In this document: positions 23,468 to 34,065 of the stretch, one piece after another
Numbering within the stretch: the first letter of the stretch is position 1
Layout of the letters: the number at the start of each line of letters is the position of its first letter
Source of the DNA: Variovorax sp. dw_308
Lineage (GTDB): Bacteria; Pseudomonadota; Gammaproteobacteria; Burkholderiales; Burkholderiaceae_C
Reading direction: 5' to 3'
DNA: 64,000 nucleotides
NCBI RefSeq assembly: GCF_019207085.1
Contig: NZ_JAATOM010000022.1
Location: 1 to 64,000 of the forward strand
Notes under the pieces: model-generated
What the model saw: only the letters and a program-made list of their open reading frames with translations
What the model was told of the DNA's origin: nothing
Databases searched by the model: none
Program-made: the position numbers and the translations under genes

Positions 23468-23543
23468 TGGCAGGGGCAGTAGGAATCGAACCTACAACCT
23501 TCGGTTTTGGAGACCGACGCTCTGCCAATTGAGCTATACCCCT
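23468..23543 (-). tRNA. tRNA-Trp (CCA)
   Basis: A 76-base cloverleaf on the minus strand: acceptor AGGGGTA, D-arm AGCTCAATTGGCAGAGC, anticodon CCA in GGTCTCCAAAACC, T-arm GGTTCGATTCC and an encoded CCA end. It sits between tuf and secE, the usual place in this cluster. Confidence 0.96.
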
Positions 23544-23554
23544 ACGTTGCTTTC

Positions 23555-24748
<1,194 letters not shown>

Positions 24749-24876
24749 TTTTTCGCTCCGAAGAAATTACTGAATCAGCACACTGACATGGGGCCGCGAT
24801 GTCATGACGGCAAGTGGCCGGCCATCGACATCCTCAACACAACCCGGGGGCGGATGCTGCGCCACCCCTTGAAACC

Positions 24877-24951
<75 letters not shown>

Positions 24952-24990
24952 AAACTAACGAACGCTTTCCAACAATCAAAACAGACCGAC

Positions 24991-25064
24991 TGGAGCGGGA
25001 GACGGGAATCGAACCCGCGTCATCAGCTTGGAAGGCTGGGGTTCTACCATTGAACTACTCCCGC
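24991..25064 (-). tRNA. tRNA-Gly (TCC)
   Basis: A 74-base cloverleaf: acceptor GCGGGAG paired with CTCCCGC, anticodon loop CTTCCAA with TCC, T-arm GGGTTCGATTCCC, and an encoded CCA end. It lies 39 bases upstream of tRNA-Thr. Confidence 0.95.
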
Positions 25065-25152
25065 ATCAGGGGGCACTTCAGCAAGCACCCCGAAACCTGC
25101 ACCCCGCCCGATTCAGGCGGTATCCAAACGCTCTTTCTGTCCGTTTCATCGC

Positions 25153-25238
25153 TGGTGGAGAGGGCTGGATTCGAACCAGCGTACTCGTAAGAGGGCAGAT
25201 TTACAGTCTGCTGCCATTAACCACTCGGCCACCTCTCC
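25153..25238 (-). tRNA. tRNA-Tyr (GTA)
   Basis: An 86-base class II tRNA: acceptor GGAGAGG paired with CCTCTCC, anticodon GTA in CTGTAAA, a long variable arm (around 25180-25195 on the plus strand), T-arm GGTTCGAATCC and an encoded ACCA end. It is the first gene of the tRNA-tuf-rpoC supercluster. Confidence 0.95.
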
Positions 25239-25250
25239 AGCGAGCCTCGG

Positions 25251-25279
25251 AATATAGCACGAATAGAAGAGGCCGTCGA
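25251..25279 (-). promoter_or_regulatory. Putative promoter of the tRNA-Tyr/Gly/Thr-tuf cluster
   Basis: On the minus strand, -35 TCGACG (25279-25274), a 17-base spacer and -10 TATATT (25256-25251), giving a start about six to eight bases before tRNA-Tyr. The stretch between the -10 and the tRNA is GC-rich, like a stringent discriminator. It lies in the 57-base gap after ung. Confidence 0.5.
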
Positions 25280-25295
25280 TCCGCTACCCGGAATT

Positions 25296-26012
25296 TCACA
25301 CCGAAGCCGTGCCTTGCGCGTCCCGCCAGGCCCTCGCCTGCCCGAAATGACCGCATCCGATGAAAGGCAGCGGCGGCCGCAGGGCCGACAGGGGCGAAGG
25401 GTGGTTGGCCACCAGCACCTTGTGGCGTTTCATGTCGATCAGGGCCCGTTTGCCCTGGGCGTGGGCGCCCCAGAGCATGAAGACGACCGGCCACTCGCCC
25501 TGCGCCACATGGCGGATGATGGCATCGGTCAGCACTTCCCAGCCTCGGCCCGCATGGCTGGCCGGCTGGGCCTCCTCGACCGTCAGGCAGGTGTTGAGCA
25601 GCAGCACGCCCTTTTTGGCCCAGTTCACCAGACTGCCGCCCGGATTCGGGAACGGCGGCGTCGGCGTGCCGAGGTCGCGCTGCAACTCCTTGAAGATGTT
25701 GCGCAAGGACGGCGGAATGGGCACGCCCGGCGCGACGGAGAACGCAAGTCCCTCCGCCTGCCCGCGGCCGTGGTACGGGTCCTGGCCGAGGATCACGACG
25801 CGTACCTGCTCCGGCGGCGTCAGTTCGAGGGCGCGCAGCGGATGCGGCGGGAAAATGACGGCGCCCGCCGCCAGGCGCTCGCCGAGGAAGCCCAGCAGCT
25901 TCTGCCCGACTGCGCCGCCCAGGAATTCGTCGACGAGCGGCTGCCAGCCGGGCGCGACCGGCCAATCGGCCGGGTCGTTGCTCGACAGTTGATCCGTGCG
26001 CGGGTCTGCCAT
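25296..26012 (-). CDS. ung: Uracil-DNA glycosylase (family 1)
   Basis: A 238-residue enzyme that removes uracil from DNA. The water-activating motif GQDPYH is at residues 76-81 and the DNA-intercalation motif HPSPLS starts at about residue 204; LLLNTCLTVE and FMLWG are also family blocks. It starts nine bases after the trpC stop and is the last gene of the trp operon. Confidence 0.97.
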   Translation of the reverse strand: MADPRTDQLSSNDPADWPVAPGWQPLVDEFLGGAVGQKLLGFLGERLAAGAVIFPPHPLRALELTPPEQVRVVILGQDPYHGRGQAEGLAFSVAPGVPIPPSLRNIFKELQRDLGTPTPPFPNPGGSLVNWAKKGVLLLNTCLTVEEAQPASHAGRGWEVLTDAIIRHVAQGEWPVVFMLWGAHAQGKRALIDMKRHKVLVANHPSPLSALRPPLPFIGCGHFGQARAWRDAQGTASV

Positions 26013-26021
26013 GCCGACGCC

Positions 26022-26822
26022 TCAGCGGAACAGTTCGGCGAGCGCGTCGCCCGGTTCGTCGGCGCGCATGAAGGTCTCGCCGACCAGGAAGGCGTGGATG
26101 CCGGCGGCGCGCAGCCTGGCAACGTCGTCACGGGTGGCGATGCCCGACTCGGTGACCATCAAGCGATCCGAAGGTAGCTTGGGCAGCAGGTCGATCGTGG
26201 TCTGGATCGACACCTCGAAGTTGCGCAGGTTGCGGTTGTTGACCCCCACCAGCGGCGTCTTGAGCTTCAGCGCGCGCCCCAGTTCCTCTGCGTCATGCAC
26301 CTCGACCAGCACCGCCATGCCCAGACCCAGCGCGATGGCTTCGAAGTCCCTCATCTGTGCGTCATCCAGCACGGCCGCGATCAGCAGGATCGCATCGGCG
26401 CCGATCGCACGCGATTCGTAGATCTGCCATGCGTCGACCATGAAATCCTTGCGCAGCACCGGCAACTCGCAGGAAGCGCGCGCCTGCTTGAGGTAGTCGA
26501 TGCCGCCCTGGAAGAACTGCTTGTCGGTCAGCACCGAGAGGCAGGCTGCGCTGACGGTGCCGTCGCCTTCCGCATAGCTCTGCGCGATGTCGGCCGGGAT
26601 GAAGTCGGCGCGGATCACGCCCTTGCTGGGGCTCGCCTTCTTGACCTCCGCGATCACCGCCGCCTGCCCTGCCGCGATCTTCGCCCGCATGGCGCCCACG
26701 AAGTCGCGCGTGAGCACGCGGCTTTCCGCATCGAAGCGGATGGCGTCGAGCGGCGTGCGCTGCTTCAGCGCCGCCACTTCCTGGTGCTTGACCGCAACGA
26801 TCTTGTCGAGGATGTCGGACAT
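26022..26822 (-). CDS. trpC: Indole-3-glycerol-phosphate synthase
   Basis: A 266-residue (beta/alpha)8 enzyme closing the indole ring in tryptophan synthesis. Family blocks include VIAEVKKASPSKGVIR, SVLTDKQFFQGG, LPVLRKDFM with the active-site Lys, VEVHDAEEL, GVNNRNLRNF and VTESGIA. It is the stand-alone form, not fused to TrpF. It starts two bases after the trpD stop. Confidence 0.97.
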   Translation of the reverse strand: MSDILDKIVAVKHQEVAALKQRTPLDAIRFDAESRVLTRDFVGAMRAKIAAGQAAVIAEVKKASPSKGVIRADFIPADIAQSYAEGDGTVSAACLSVLTDKQFFQGGIDYLKQARASCELPVLRKDFMVDAWQIYESRAIGADAILLIAAVLDDAQMRDFEAIALGLGMAVLVEVHDAEELGRALKLKTPLVGVNNRNLRNFEVSIQTTIDLLPKLPSDRLMVTESGIATRDDVARLRAAGIHAFLVGETFMRADEPGDALAELFR

Positions 26823-26824
26823 GC

Positions 26825-27859
26825 TCAGTTCGCCCCCGCAGCCGTCGTCGCCTTGACCAGTTCAGCGAGCTTGGCCTTTGCCGCGCCGGACTCGATGGCC
26901 GTGCGCGCCTTGGCGACGCCCGCCGCCACGGAGTCGACCACGTTCGCCGCATAGAGCGCCGCGCCCGCGTTGAGCACGACGATGTCGCGTGCCGGCCCGG
27001 GCTGGTTGTCGAGCACGCTCATGAGCATGGCCTTCGACTGGTCAGGCGTTTCCACACGCAGGGCGCGGTTGCTCGACATCGAAAAGCCGAAGTCCTCGGG
27101 ATGCAGCTCGTATTCGCGGATCTCGCCGTGCTTGAGTTCGCCGACCAGGGTCGCCGCGCCGAGCGAGATCTCATCCATGCCATCGCGGCCGTAGACGACC
27201 ATCGCATGCTCGGTGCCGAGGCGTTGCAGCGCGCGAACCTGGATGCCGACCAGGTCGGCATGGAACACGCCCATGAGGATGTTCGGCGCGCCGGCCGGGT
27301 TGGTCAGCGGGCCGAGGATGTTGAAGATCGTCTTGATGCCGAGTTCCTTGCGCACCGGGGCGACGTTCTTCATCGCCGGATGGTGGTTGGGCGCGAACAT
27401 GAATCCGATGCCGACGTCGGCAATGCACTTCGCGATCTGCTCGGGCTTGAGGTTGATGTTGACGCCCAGCGACTCCAGCACGTCGGCGCTGCCCGACTTG
27501 CTCGACACGCTGCGCCCGCCATGCTTGCTGACCTTGGCCCCCGCTGCCGCCGCGACGAACATCGAACAGGTGGAAATGTTGAAGGTGTGCGAACCGTCAC
27601 CGCCGGTGCCGACGATGTCGACCAGGTTCCGGGTGTCCGCCACCGGCACCTTGGTCGATACCTCGCGCATGACCTGCGCGGCGGCGGTGATCTCGCCGAT
27701 GGTTTCCTTCTTGACGCGCAGGCCGGTGATGAGCGCGGCCATCATCACGGGCGAGCATTCGCCGCTCATGATCAGCCGCACGATGTGCAGCATCTCGTCG
27801 TGGAAGACTTCGCGGTGCTCGATGGTGCGCTGCAGCGCTTCCTGGGGGGTGATGGGCAT
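26825..27859 (-). CDS. trpD: Anthranilate phosphoribosyltransferase
   Basis: A 344-residue enzyme joining anthranilate to PRPP. The PRPP loop IVGTGGDGSHTFNIST and KHGGRSVSSKSGSADVLE are present, as is the helix GVFHADLVGIQVRAL. The ATG at 27859 has AAGGAG upstream; an upstream in-frame opening at 27964 runs antisense into the exporter gene and is rejected. It begins 23 bases after the LysE-family gene. Confidence 0.97.
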   Translation of the reverse strand: MPITPQEALQRTIEHREVFHDEMLHIVRLIMSGECSPVMMAALITGLRVKKETIGEITAAAQVMREVSTKVPVADTRNLVDIVGTGGDGSHTFNISTCSMFVAAAAGAKVSKHGGRSVSSKSGSADVLESLGVNINLKPEQIAKCIADVGIGFMFAPNHHPAMKNVAPVRKELGIKTIFNILGPLTNPAGAPNILMGVFHADLVGIQVRALQRLGTEHAMVVYGRDGMDEISLGAATLVGELKHGEIREYELHPEDFGFSMSSNRALRVETPDQSKAMLMSVLDNQPGPARDIVVLNAGAALYAANVVDSVAAGVAKARTAIESGAAKAKLAELVKATTAAGAN

Positions 27860-27882
27860 GGTGTCTCCTTGATTTGAATGCG

Positions 27883-28533
27883 TCAGTGCGCGGCGGGTGC
27901 GTCCGACAGTGCGAGCTTGATGCCGAAGCCGATGAACATGGCGCCGGCGATGCGGTCGAGCCAATGCATGCCCTTCTGCACCGCATCGCGGCGGGCCATC
28001 CAGGCACCGGCCAGCGCCCAGCCCGAATTCACCGGGATCGCGTTGACGTTGAAGAGCACGCCGAGCAGCACGAAGGCCAGCGCCTTGTTGTCCACGTCGG
28101 GCGCGATGAATTGCGGCACGAAGGCCAGGAAGAACAGCGCGACCTTCGGGTTCAGCACATTGGTCCAGAAGCCGCCCATGAAGACGGCCCGCAGGCTGCG
28201 CGGCGCCGTGGCCGACGCCATCGCAACCAGGTCGGTGGCCGGCGACGCCTTGGCAAAGATCATGCGCATGCCCATGTACAGCAGGTACGCGGCGCCAATG
28301 AACTTGAGCACGGTGAACGCATGCGCCGACGTGGCCAGCAAGGTGCTCACGCCCAATGCGGCAGCGCCGATGTGCACGAAGCAGCCCGCGGTGATGCCGA
28401 GGCCCGCCACGATCCCGGCGCGCGTACCCGAGCGCAGCGCGTGGCTGACGATGTAGAACACGTCCGGGCCGGGCGTGAGGTTGAGCAGCCAGCCGGCCGC
28501 GATGAAGACCAGCAGATGCGAAAGATCCGGCAT
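27883..28533 (-). CDS. LysE/RhtB-family amino-acid exporter
   Basis: A 216-residue membrane protein with about six hydrophobic segments. The N-terminus has the family signature LTPGPDVFYIVSHALRSGTRAGIVAGLG. Family members export lysine, homoserine, threonine or leucine. Its position between threonine aldolase and trpD suggests export of an amino acid linked to this operon, but the substrate cannot be read from sequence. The ATG at 28533 is ten bases after the ltaE stop; upstream in-frame sequence is antisense-like. Confidence 0.9.
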   Translation of the reverse strand: MPDLSHLLVFIAAGWLLNLTPGPDVFYIVSHALRSGTRAGIVAGLGITAGCFVHIGAAALGVSTLLATSAHAFTVLKFIGAAYLLYMGMRMIFAKASPATDLVAMASATAPRSLRAVFMGGFWTNVLNPKVALFFLAFVPQFIAPDVDNKALAFVLLGVLFNVNAIPVNSGWALAGAWMARRDAVQKGMHWLDRIAGAMFIGFGIKLALSDAPAAH

Positions 28534-28543
28534 CCCAGCGCCT

Positions 28544-29599
28544 TCAGTTCCTGAAATACGCGCGGACCGTTTCGATCGCGCGGTCGACACCTGCCGCATC
28601 GACGTCCAGGTGCGTGACGAAGCGCAGCTTGTAGAGGCCCGTCGCCAGGACGCCCTGCTCGCCGAGGTACGCCATCAGCCCGGCCGAGCGGGCCTTGGCC
28701 GGGCCTTCGAGGTCCACGAACACGATGTTGGTCTGGGGCGGCTCGACGATGAAGCCGTCGATGCCCGACAGGCCCTGCGCCAGCCGTTGCGCCAGCGCGT
28801 GGTCGTCGGCCAGTCGATCGACGTGGTGGTCGAGCGCGTGCGACGCCGCGGCCGCCAGCAGGCCCGACTGGCGCATGCCGCCGCCGGCCATCTTGCGGAT
28901 GCGGTGCGCGCGCGCGATGAACTCGCGCGAGCCGCACAGCGCGGAGCCGATCGGCGCGCCGAGGCCCTTGCTGAAGCAGACCGAGACGCTGTCGAAGCAC
29001 TGGGCGATGCGGCGGGCTTCGGCGCGCGCGTGTCCGCCGGTGGTTGCGGCCTGGGCCACGGCGGCATTGAAAAGGCGCGCGCCGTCGAGGTGGCGCTGCA
29101 AGCCCTTCGATTTCGCGAGGTCGGTGGCGGCTTGCACGTAGTCGAAGGGCAGCAGCTTGCCGCCAAGGGTGTTCTCCAACGCGAGCATCTTCGTCCGCGC
29201 GAAGTGCGCGTCATCGGGCTTGATCGCCGCCTCGATCTGCGCGAGCGGGATCGAGCCATCGGCCGCGTGGTCCAGCGGCTGCGGCTGCACGCTGCCGAAC
29301 ACCGCTGCGCCGCCGCCTTCCCAGCGATAGCAATGGGCCATCTGGCCGACGATGTATTCGTCGCCACGGCCGCAGTGCGAGAGGATGGCGCAGAGGTTGC
29401 TCTGCGTGCCGGTCGGGACGAACAGCGCGGCTTCGAAGCCGAGCATCGATGCGATCTTTTCCTGCAGCGCGTTGACGCTCGGATCGCTTGCGAACACGTC
29501 GTCGCCGAGCGGCGCGGCATCCATGGCCGCGCGCATCGCGGGCGTGGGCTGCGTGACGGTGTCACTGCGCAGGTCGACGGTATTTGAAGCGGTTGCCAT
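28544..29599 (-). CDS. ltaE: Low-specificity L-threonine aldolase
   Basis: A 351-residue PLP enzyme splitting threonine/allo-threonine to glycine and acetaldehyde. It opens VDLRSDTVTQPTPAMR, typical of the family; HLDGARLFNA (about 170-179) holds the Asp that contacts PLP, and Lys211 in CFSKGLGAPIGS is the Schiff-base lysine. KMAGGGMRQSG is the usual substrate-phosphate-side block. It starts two bases after the trpG stop, so it is part of the trp operon. It could supply glycine or acetaldehyde, but no link to tryptophan is obvious. Confidence 0.93.
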   Translation of the reverse strand: MATASNTVDLRSDTVTQPTPAMRAAMDAAPLGDDVFASDPSVNALQEKIASMLGFEAALFVPTGTQSNLCAILSHCGRGDEYIVGQMAHCYRWEGGGAAVFGSVQPQPLDHAADGSIPLAQIEAAIKPDDAHFARTKMLALENTLGGKLLPFDYVQAATDLAKSKGLQRHLDGARLFNAAVAQAATTGGHARAEARRIAQCFDSVSVCFSKGLGAPIGSALCGSREFIARAHRIRKMAGGGMRQSGLLAAAASHALDHHVDRLADDHALAQRLAQGLSGIDGFIVEPPQTNIVFVDLEGPAKARSAGLMAYLGEQGVLATGLYKLRFVTHLDVDAAGVDRAIETVRAYFRN

Positions 29600-29601
29600 G
29601 C

Positions 29602-30182
<581 letters not shown>

Positions 30183-30186
<4 letters not shown>

Positions 30187-30572
30187 GGCTTGCTCACGAT
30201 CCTGTGGATGCCTTTGACGACGGGGAACACATTGAAGTTGATCAGCAGGCCCAGCTTGAGGCCGGACAGACGCAGCGCGGCCTGTACTTGCGCCCGGTGC
30301 AGGTCGCTCAGCACCTCCACGGCCCGCAGTTCGACGACGACCGATTGCTCGACGACAAAACCGGCACGGCACACTTCGCCGAGCGGCCGGCCCTTGTAGC
30401 TGGCCGACAGGGGCACGTCGCGCTGGAAGCCGATCTCGCGCTCGGCGAGTTCGACTTCGAGTGCCGTGGCGTACGCGGCTTCGCTCAAGCCCGTGCCCAG
30501 CATGCGCTGGACCTCGACCGCGGCGCCGATGATCTCGTGCGAGAAGTCGGTCTGGGGGACGGATGCGGTCAT
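30183..30572 (-). CDS. GxxExxY-family protein
   Basis: A 129-residue protein of the GxxExxY family (PD-(D/E)XK-like fold), with the name motif as GLSEAAYATAL at about 28-38 and conserved blocks RDVPLSASYKGRPLG and LINFNV near the C-terminus. Such genes are often single inserts, and their role is unknown. Here it is wedged between trpE and trpG with four-base overlaps on both sides, so translation is coupled through it. That is unusual for a family often linked to mobile or lone insertions. Confidence 0.9.
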
Positions 30573-32071
30573 TCCAGGCCCTCCTCGACCAGTTCGGCCG
30601 CACGCAGGAGTGCCCGCGCCTTGGCTTCGGTTTCGCGCCATTCGAGCTCGGGCACCGAATCGGCCACGACGCCCGCCGCTGCCTGCACGTGCAGTACCTG
30701 GTCCTTGATGATGCCGGTGCGGATGGTGATGGCCACGTCCATGTCGCCGGCGTAGCTGATGTAGCCGCAGGCGCCGCCGTACAGGCCGCGCTTGGTGGGT
30801 TCCAGCTCGTCGATGAGTTCCATCGCGTGGACCTTCGGCGCGCCGGTCAGGGTGCCTGCCGGGAAGGTCGCCTTGAGCACGTCGATGGCCCTCATGCCGT
30901 CCTTCAGGATGCCCTCGACGTTGCTCACGATGTGCATCACGTGGCTGTAGCGCTCGACCGCGAAAGCCTCGGTCACCTTCACGGTGCCGATCTTCGCGAT
31001 GCGGCCGATGTCGTTGCGCGCCAGGTCGATCAGCATGACGTGCTCGGCGCGTTCCTTCGGGTCGTTGATGAGCTCGACCTCGGCAGCCTTGTCGAGCTCG
31101 ATCGATGCGCCGCGCGGGCGGGTGCCGGCGAGCGGACGGATGGTCACCTTCTGCTCGCCGTCGGGCATGTTCTCCTGGCGCACCAGGATCTCGGGCGAGG
31201 CGGCGACCACGTGGAAGTCGCCCATGTTGTAGAAGAACATGTAGGGCGAGGGGTTCATCGAGCGCAGCGCGCGGTACAGCGACAGCGGCGACTCGGTGTA
31301 GCGCTTGCTGATGCGCTGGCCGACCTGCACCTGCATGAAGTCGCCGCCGGCGATGAGTTCCTTGGCACGCTCCACCGCGGCCAGGTAGTCGGCCTTGGCG
31401 AAGGAACGCTCTGGCGGGTGCGGCTGGCTCGGCTTGACGTGCGGCGCGGCCACCGAGTACTTGAGCTGGTCGCGCAGCTCGCGCAGGCGGCGCTTGGCAT
31501 TGGGATAGGCCTCGGGGCGCGTCGGGTCGGCGTAGACGATCAGGTAGAGCTTGCCGGAGAGGTTGTCGATGACCGCCAGTTCCTCGCACTGCAGCAACAT
31601 GATGTCGGGGCAGCCGAGCGTGTCGGGCGGGCATGTCTTCTCGAGCTTCTTCTCGATGTAGCGCACGGCGTCGTAGCCGAAGTAGCCGGCCAGGCCGCCG
31701 CAGAAGCGCGGCAAACCGGGGCGCAGCGCGACCTTGAAGCGGCGCTGGTAGGCATCGATGAAGTCGAGCGGATTGCCGGTGGCCGTCTCGACCACGACGC
31801 CATCCGTCACGACCTCGGTGCGGGCCTCGTCAGCGAAGCCGCTGGCACGCAGCAGCGTCCGGGCCGGCAGGCCGATGAAGCTATAGCGCCCGAAGCGCTC
31901 GCCGCCAACGACGGATTCGAGCAGGAAGCTGAACTTGCCGCCGTCCTTGCTGTTCGCCAGCTTGAGGTAGAGCGAGAGCGGGGTCTCGAGGTCGGCAAAG
32001 GCCTCGATCATCAGCGGGATGCGGTTGTAGCCCTGGGCGCTGAGGCTCTTGAATTCGAGTTCGGTGATCAC
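30569..32071 (-). CDS. trpE: Anthranilate synthase component I
   Basis: A 500-residue enzyme making anthranilate from chorismate. The N-terminal half carries the tryptophan feedback site region (LLESVVGGERFGRYSF with the preceding segment), and the chorismate-binding half has RPLAGTRPRG, DLARNDIGRI, VMHIVSNV and GAPKVHAMELIDELEP. The start is a GTG with GGAGG six to eight bases upstream. A small upstream frame (32068-32127) ends across this GTG. It is the first gene of the trpE-ung operon. Confidence 0.97.
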   Translation of the reverse strand: MITELEFKSLSAQGYNRIPLMIEAFADLETPLSLYLKLANSKDGGKFSFLLESVVGGERFGRYSFIGLPARTLLRASGFADEARTEVVTDGVVVETATGNPLDFIDAYQRRFKVALRPGLPRFCGGLAGYFGYDAVRYIEKKLEKTCPPDTLGCPDIMLLQCEELAVIDNLSGKLYLIVYADPTRPEAYPNAKRRLRELRDQLKYSVAAPHVKPSQPHPPERSFAKADYLAAVERAKELIAGGDFMQVQVGQRISKRYTESPLSLYRALRSMNPSPYMFFYNMGDFHVVAASPEILVRQENMPDGEQKVTIRPLAGTRPRGASIELDKAAEVELINDPKERAEHVMLIDLARNDIGRIAKIGTVKVTEAFAVERYSHVMHIVSNVEGILKDGMRAIDVLKATFPAGTLTGAPKVHAMELIDELEPTKRGLYGGACGYISYAGDMDVAITIRTGIIKDQVLHVQAAAGVVADSVPELEWRETEAKARALLRAAELVEEGLE

Positions 32072-32127
32072 GGGATGTCCTCCGTCTGCCGGCCGGCGCT
32101 GCGTTGGCCGGTGGCGTTGTCATTCAT
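32068..32127 (-). CDS. Possible 19-codon leader frame upstream of trpE
   Basis: ATG at 32127 opens a 19-residue frame (MNDNATGQRS start) whose TGA overlaps the trpE GTG (GTGA). It has no Trp codon, so it is not a classical trp attenuator peptide; if translated it could couple ribosome loading onto trpE. Its own ribosome binding site is weak (AGGG at suitable distance), and chance is a fair explanation. Confidence 0.25.
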   Translation of the reverse strand: MNDNATGQRSAGRQTEDIP

Positions 32128-32355
32128 GGTTGGCCCTGAGTCGAGAAGTGATCAGGCGCCGCGGGCGCACGGCGTGCGCCGTGCAATCAACGAGACAGCG
32201 ACGACGGGCGACGCCAGGGCCAGGCTCCCCGGCTGCCTTGACCTGTCTGGATGACGTGATGAATGAACATGGAACGGCGGAGTTTAGCTGAGCGAGAATG
32301 CTCGTACAAAAAGATACATCTCGGGGAGAAGTTGAGACAGGACACGGAGATACAC

Positions 32356-32958
32356 ATGTTCCAGTTCGCCATCCGGCGTGCGCTTCCCTCGGTTCTTCTG
32401 GCGTTGGCCTCCTTGGTCGGGACCGCCGCTTCTGGCGCGACCATCGACGTCGCGGGCGTCAAGCTCGAAGAAGGCATCGAACTGCGCGGCAGCAAGCTGC
32501 AGCTCAACGGCGCCGGCATTCGCTACAAGGCGGTGTTCAAGGTCTACACGGCCGGCCTGTACCTGGGCAAGAAGGTCGGCACGCCCGAAGAAGTGCTGGC
32601 GGCCACCGGGCCCAAGCGCGTCACCGTGACGATGCTGCGCGACATCGATGCCAACGAACTGGGCAAGCTGTTCACGCGTGGCGTGGAGGACAACTCGGCG
32701 CGCAACGAATTCAGCAGCCTGGTGCCGGGCCTGCTCCGGATGAGCCAGGTCTTCTCGGAGCAGAAGCAGTTGAAGGCGGGCGACAACTTCCTGATCGACT
32801 GGGTGCCGGACGTGGGCACGGTGATCACCGTCAAGGGCGTGGTGCAGGGCGAGCCGATCAAGGAGCACGCCTTCTTCAACGCGCTGGTGCGGATCTGGCT
32901 CGGCCCGAACCCGGCCGACTGGAAGCTCAAGGACGCGCTGCTGGGCAAGGCGGGCTGA
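32356..32958 (+). CDS. Periplasmic chalcone isomerase-like protein
   Basis: A 200-residue protein starting at an ATG with GGAG upstream. A signal peptide (LPSVLLALASLVGTAASGA) is followed by a chalcone-isomerase-like fold: ELRGSKLQLNGAGIRYKAVFKVYTAGLYL is close to the family opening, and VKGVVQGEPIKEHAFFNALVRIWLG the end. Bacterial members are small periplasmic or secreted proteins of unclear function, not flavonoid enzymes. It is divergent from trpE across a 284-base gap and convergent with gph, with a 32-base antisense overlap of coding ends. Confidence 0.85.
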   Translation: MFQFAIRRALPSVLLALASLVGTAASGATIDVAGVKLEEGIELRGSKLQLNGAGIRYKAVFKVYTAGLYLGKKVGTPEEVLAATGPKRVTVTMLRDIDANELGKLFTRGVEDNSARNEFSSLVPGLLRMSQVFSEQKQLKAGDNFLIDWVPDVGTVITVKGVVQGEPIKEHAFFNALVRIWLGPNPADWKLKDALLGKAG

Positions 32959-33625
32959 TTTCGGCCAGGCTGTCGACGAAGGCGTCGGCGTCGACGCCCC
33001 GGATCGGCTCGCCGTGGTTGTACCCGTAGGTGACGAGCACGACGGGGCATCCTGCGGCCCGGGCGGCCTGCGCGTCGTTGCTGGAATCGCCGATCATGAG
33101 CGTGCGCGCGGGCGGGGTGCCGAGCGCCGCGCAGGTCTTCTGCAGGGGCAGCGGATCGGGCTTCTTGCGCTCGAAGGCGTCTCCGCCGAAGACGAATTCG
33201 AAGTAGCCGTCGAGCCCCTTGGCCGCGAGCAGGGGCCTGGCGAAATCGTTCGGCTTGTTGGTCAGGCAGGCCAGCCGCAGGCCTTGGGCGCGCAGCGCCT
33301 CGAGGCCTTCCAGCGCGCCCGGGTAGACCGCCGAATGCCGGCCGTTGATGACGAGGTAATGGTGGGTGTAGCGCTGCCAGGCCGCATCGCAGAGCGCCTC
33401 GTCGGCTTCGCTTCCACGCACGTGGCGCAAGGTCGAGCGGATCAGGTGCTCGGAGCCCTTGCCGACCATGGCCTCGACGTCGCGCGCAGTGACGTACCCC
33501 AGCGAGAAGTCGTCGAGCATGAGGTTCAGCGCCACGACGAAATCGCCGATCGTATCGACCATGGTGCCGTCGAGGTCGATGATGGCTGCGTCGAAGCGGG
33601 AGGGGTCGAGGGGGAGGATGTTCAA
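32927..33625 (-). CDS. gph: Phosphoglycolate phosphatase, HAD family
   Basis: A 232-residue HAD-family phosphatase. Motif I AIIDLDGTMVD (nucleophile Asp and proton donor Asp) is near residue 16, motif II CLTNKP mid-protein, motif III KKPDPLP and motif IV MIGDSSND. It removes the 2-phosphoglycolate formed in DNA repair or Rubisco oxygenation; in this group it is found near trpE. No ATG is placed sensibly before motif I, and the TTG at 33625 gives the normal length, so that start is used. It overlaps the 3' end of the chalcone-isomerase-like gene. Confidence 0.9.
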   Translation of the reverse strand: MNILPLDPSRFDAAIIDLDGTMVDTIGDFVVALNLMLDDFSLGYVTARDVEAMVGKGSEHLIRSTLRHVRGSEADEALCDAAWQRYTHHYLVINGRHSAVYPGALEGLEALRAQGLRLACLTNKPNDFARPLLAAKGLDGYFEFVFGGDAFERKKPDPLPLQKTCAALGTPPARTLMIGDSSNDAQAARAAGCPVVLVTYGYNHGEPIRGVDADAFVDSLAEISPPCPAARP

Positions 33626-33702
33626 GGCAGGTGCAATGGCGTTCGAAAGGTGGCGAGCATAGCCGTGCGATGGCCGGGAGTCGGCTGCGCGCGCAAGGTG
33701 GG

Positions 33703-34065
33703 TCAGCGCCTGCACCACTCGAAGAACAGGTCGAGTTCCTTCGATTTGTCGAAGATCGCATCGGCGCCCAGCGCGAGGCTCCGGCGCCGCATCTCCTCGG
33801 TGGGGTAATTCGTGAACACCACCAGGCGCTGGTGCGGCAAGCGGTCCCGGCAGGCGCGCAAGACGGTCAGCCCGGTCCCTTCCCGCAGGAACAGATCCAC
33901 CACCGCCAGTTGCCACCGGTCGTGGAGGTCCTCGAGGATGGCCACGGCCTCGCTCGCGGTTTCGGCGATCGCGACCACATCCACATCGGCGAGCTCCGCC
34001 AGCGCCGGGATCAGGTTGTCCCGGATGGTCTTGCTGTCTTCGACGAGGACGGTGGCGACGGGCAT
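33703..34065 (-). CDS. Single-domain response regulator
   Basis: A 120-residue receiver-only protein. Acidic residues are near the N-terminus (VLVEDSKT), the phospho-acceptor Asp lies in LAVVDLFLREGTG at about residue 56, and a conserved Thr/Lys pair follows (VVFTNYP, FDKSKE). There is no output domain, so it works by protein contact or phosphotransfer. No kinase gene is adjacent. The ATG at 34065 is chosen because residues upstream in the same frame are Arg-rich and not receiver-like. Confidence 0.85.
   Translation of the reverse strand: MPVATVLVEDSKTIRDNLIPALAELADVDVVAIAETASEAVAILEDLHDRWQLAVVDLFLREGTGLTVLRACRDRLPHQRLVVFTNYPTEEMRRRSLALGADAIFDKSKELDLFFEWCRR

Noticed and set aside
27860..27964. 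Longer trpD start upstream
   Set aside because: The extension is Arg/His-rich, antisense-like and enters the exporter gene; the ATG at 27859 has a strong ribosome binding site.
32068..32127. Classical trp attenuator leader peptide
   Set aside because: The small frame before trpE has no Trp codon and no terminator hairpin lies between it and trpE.
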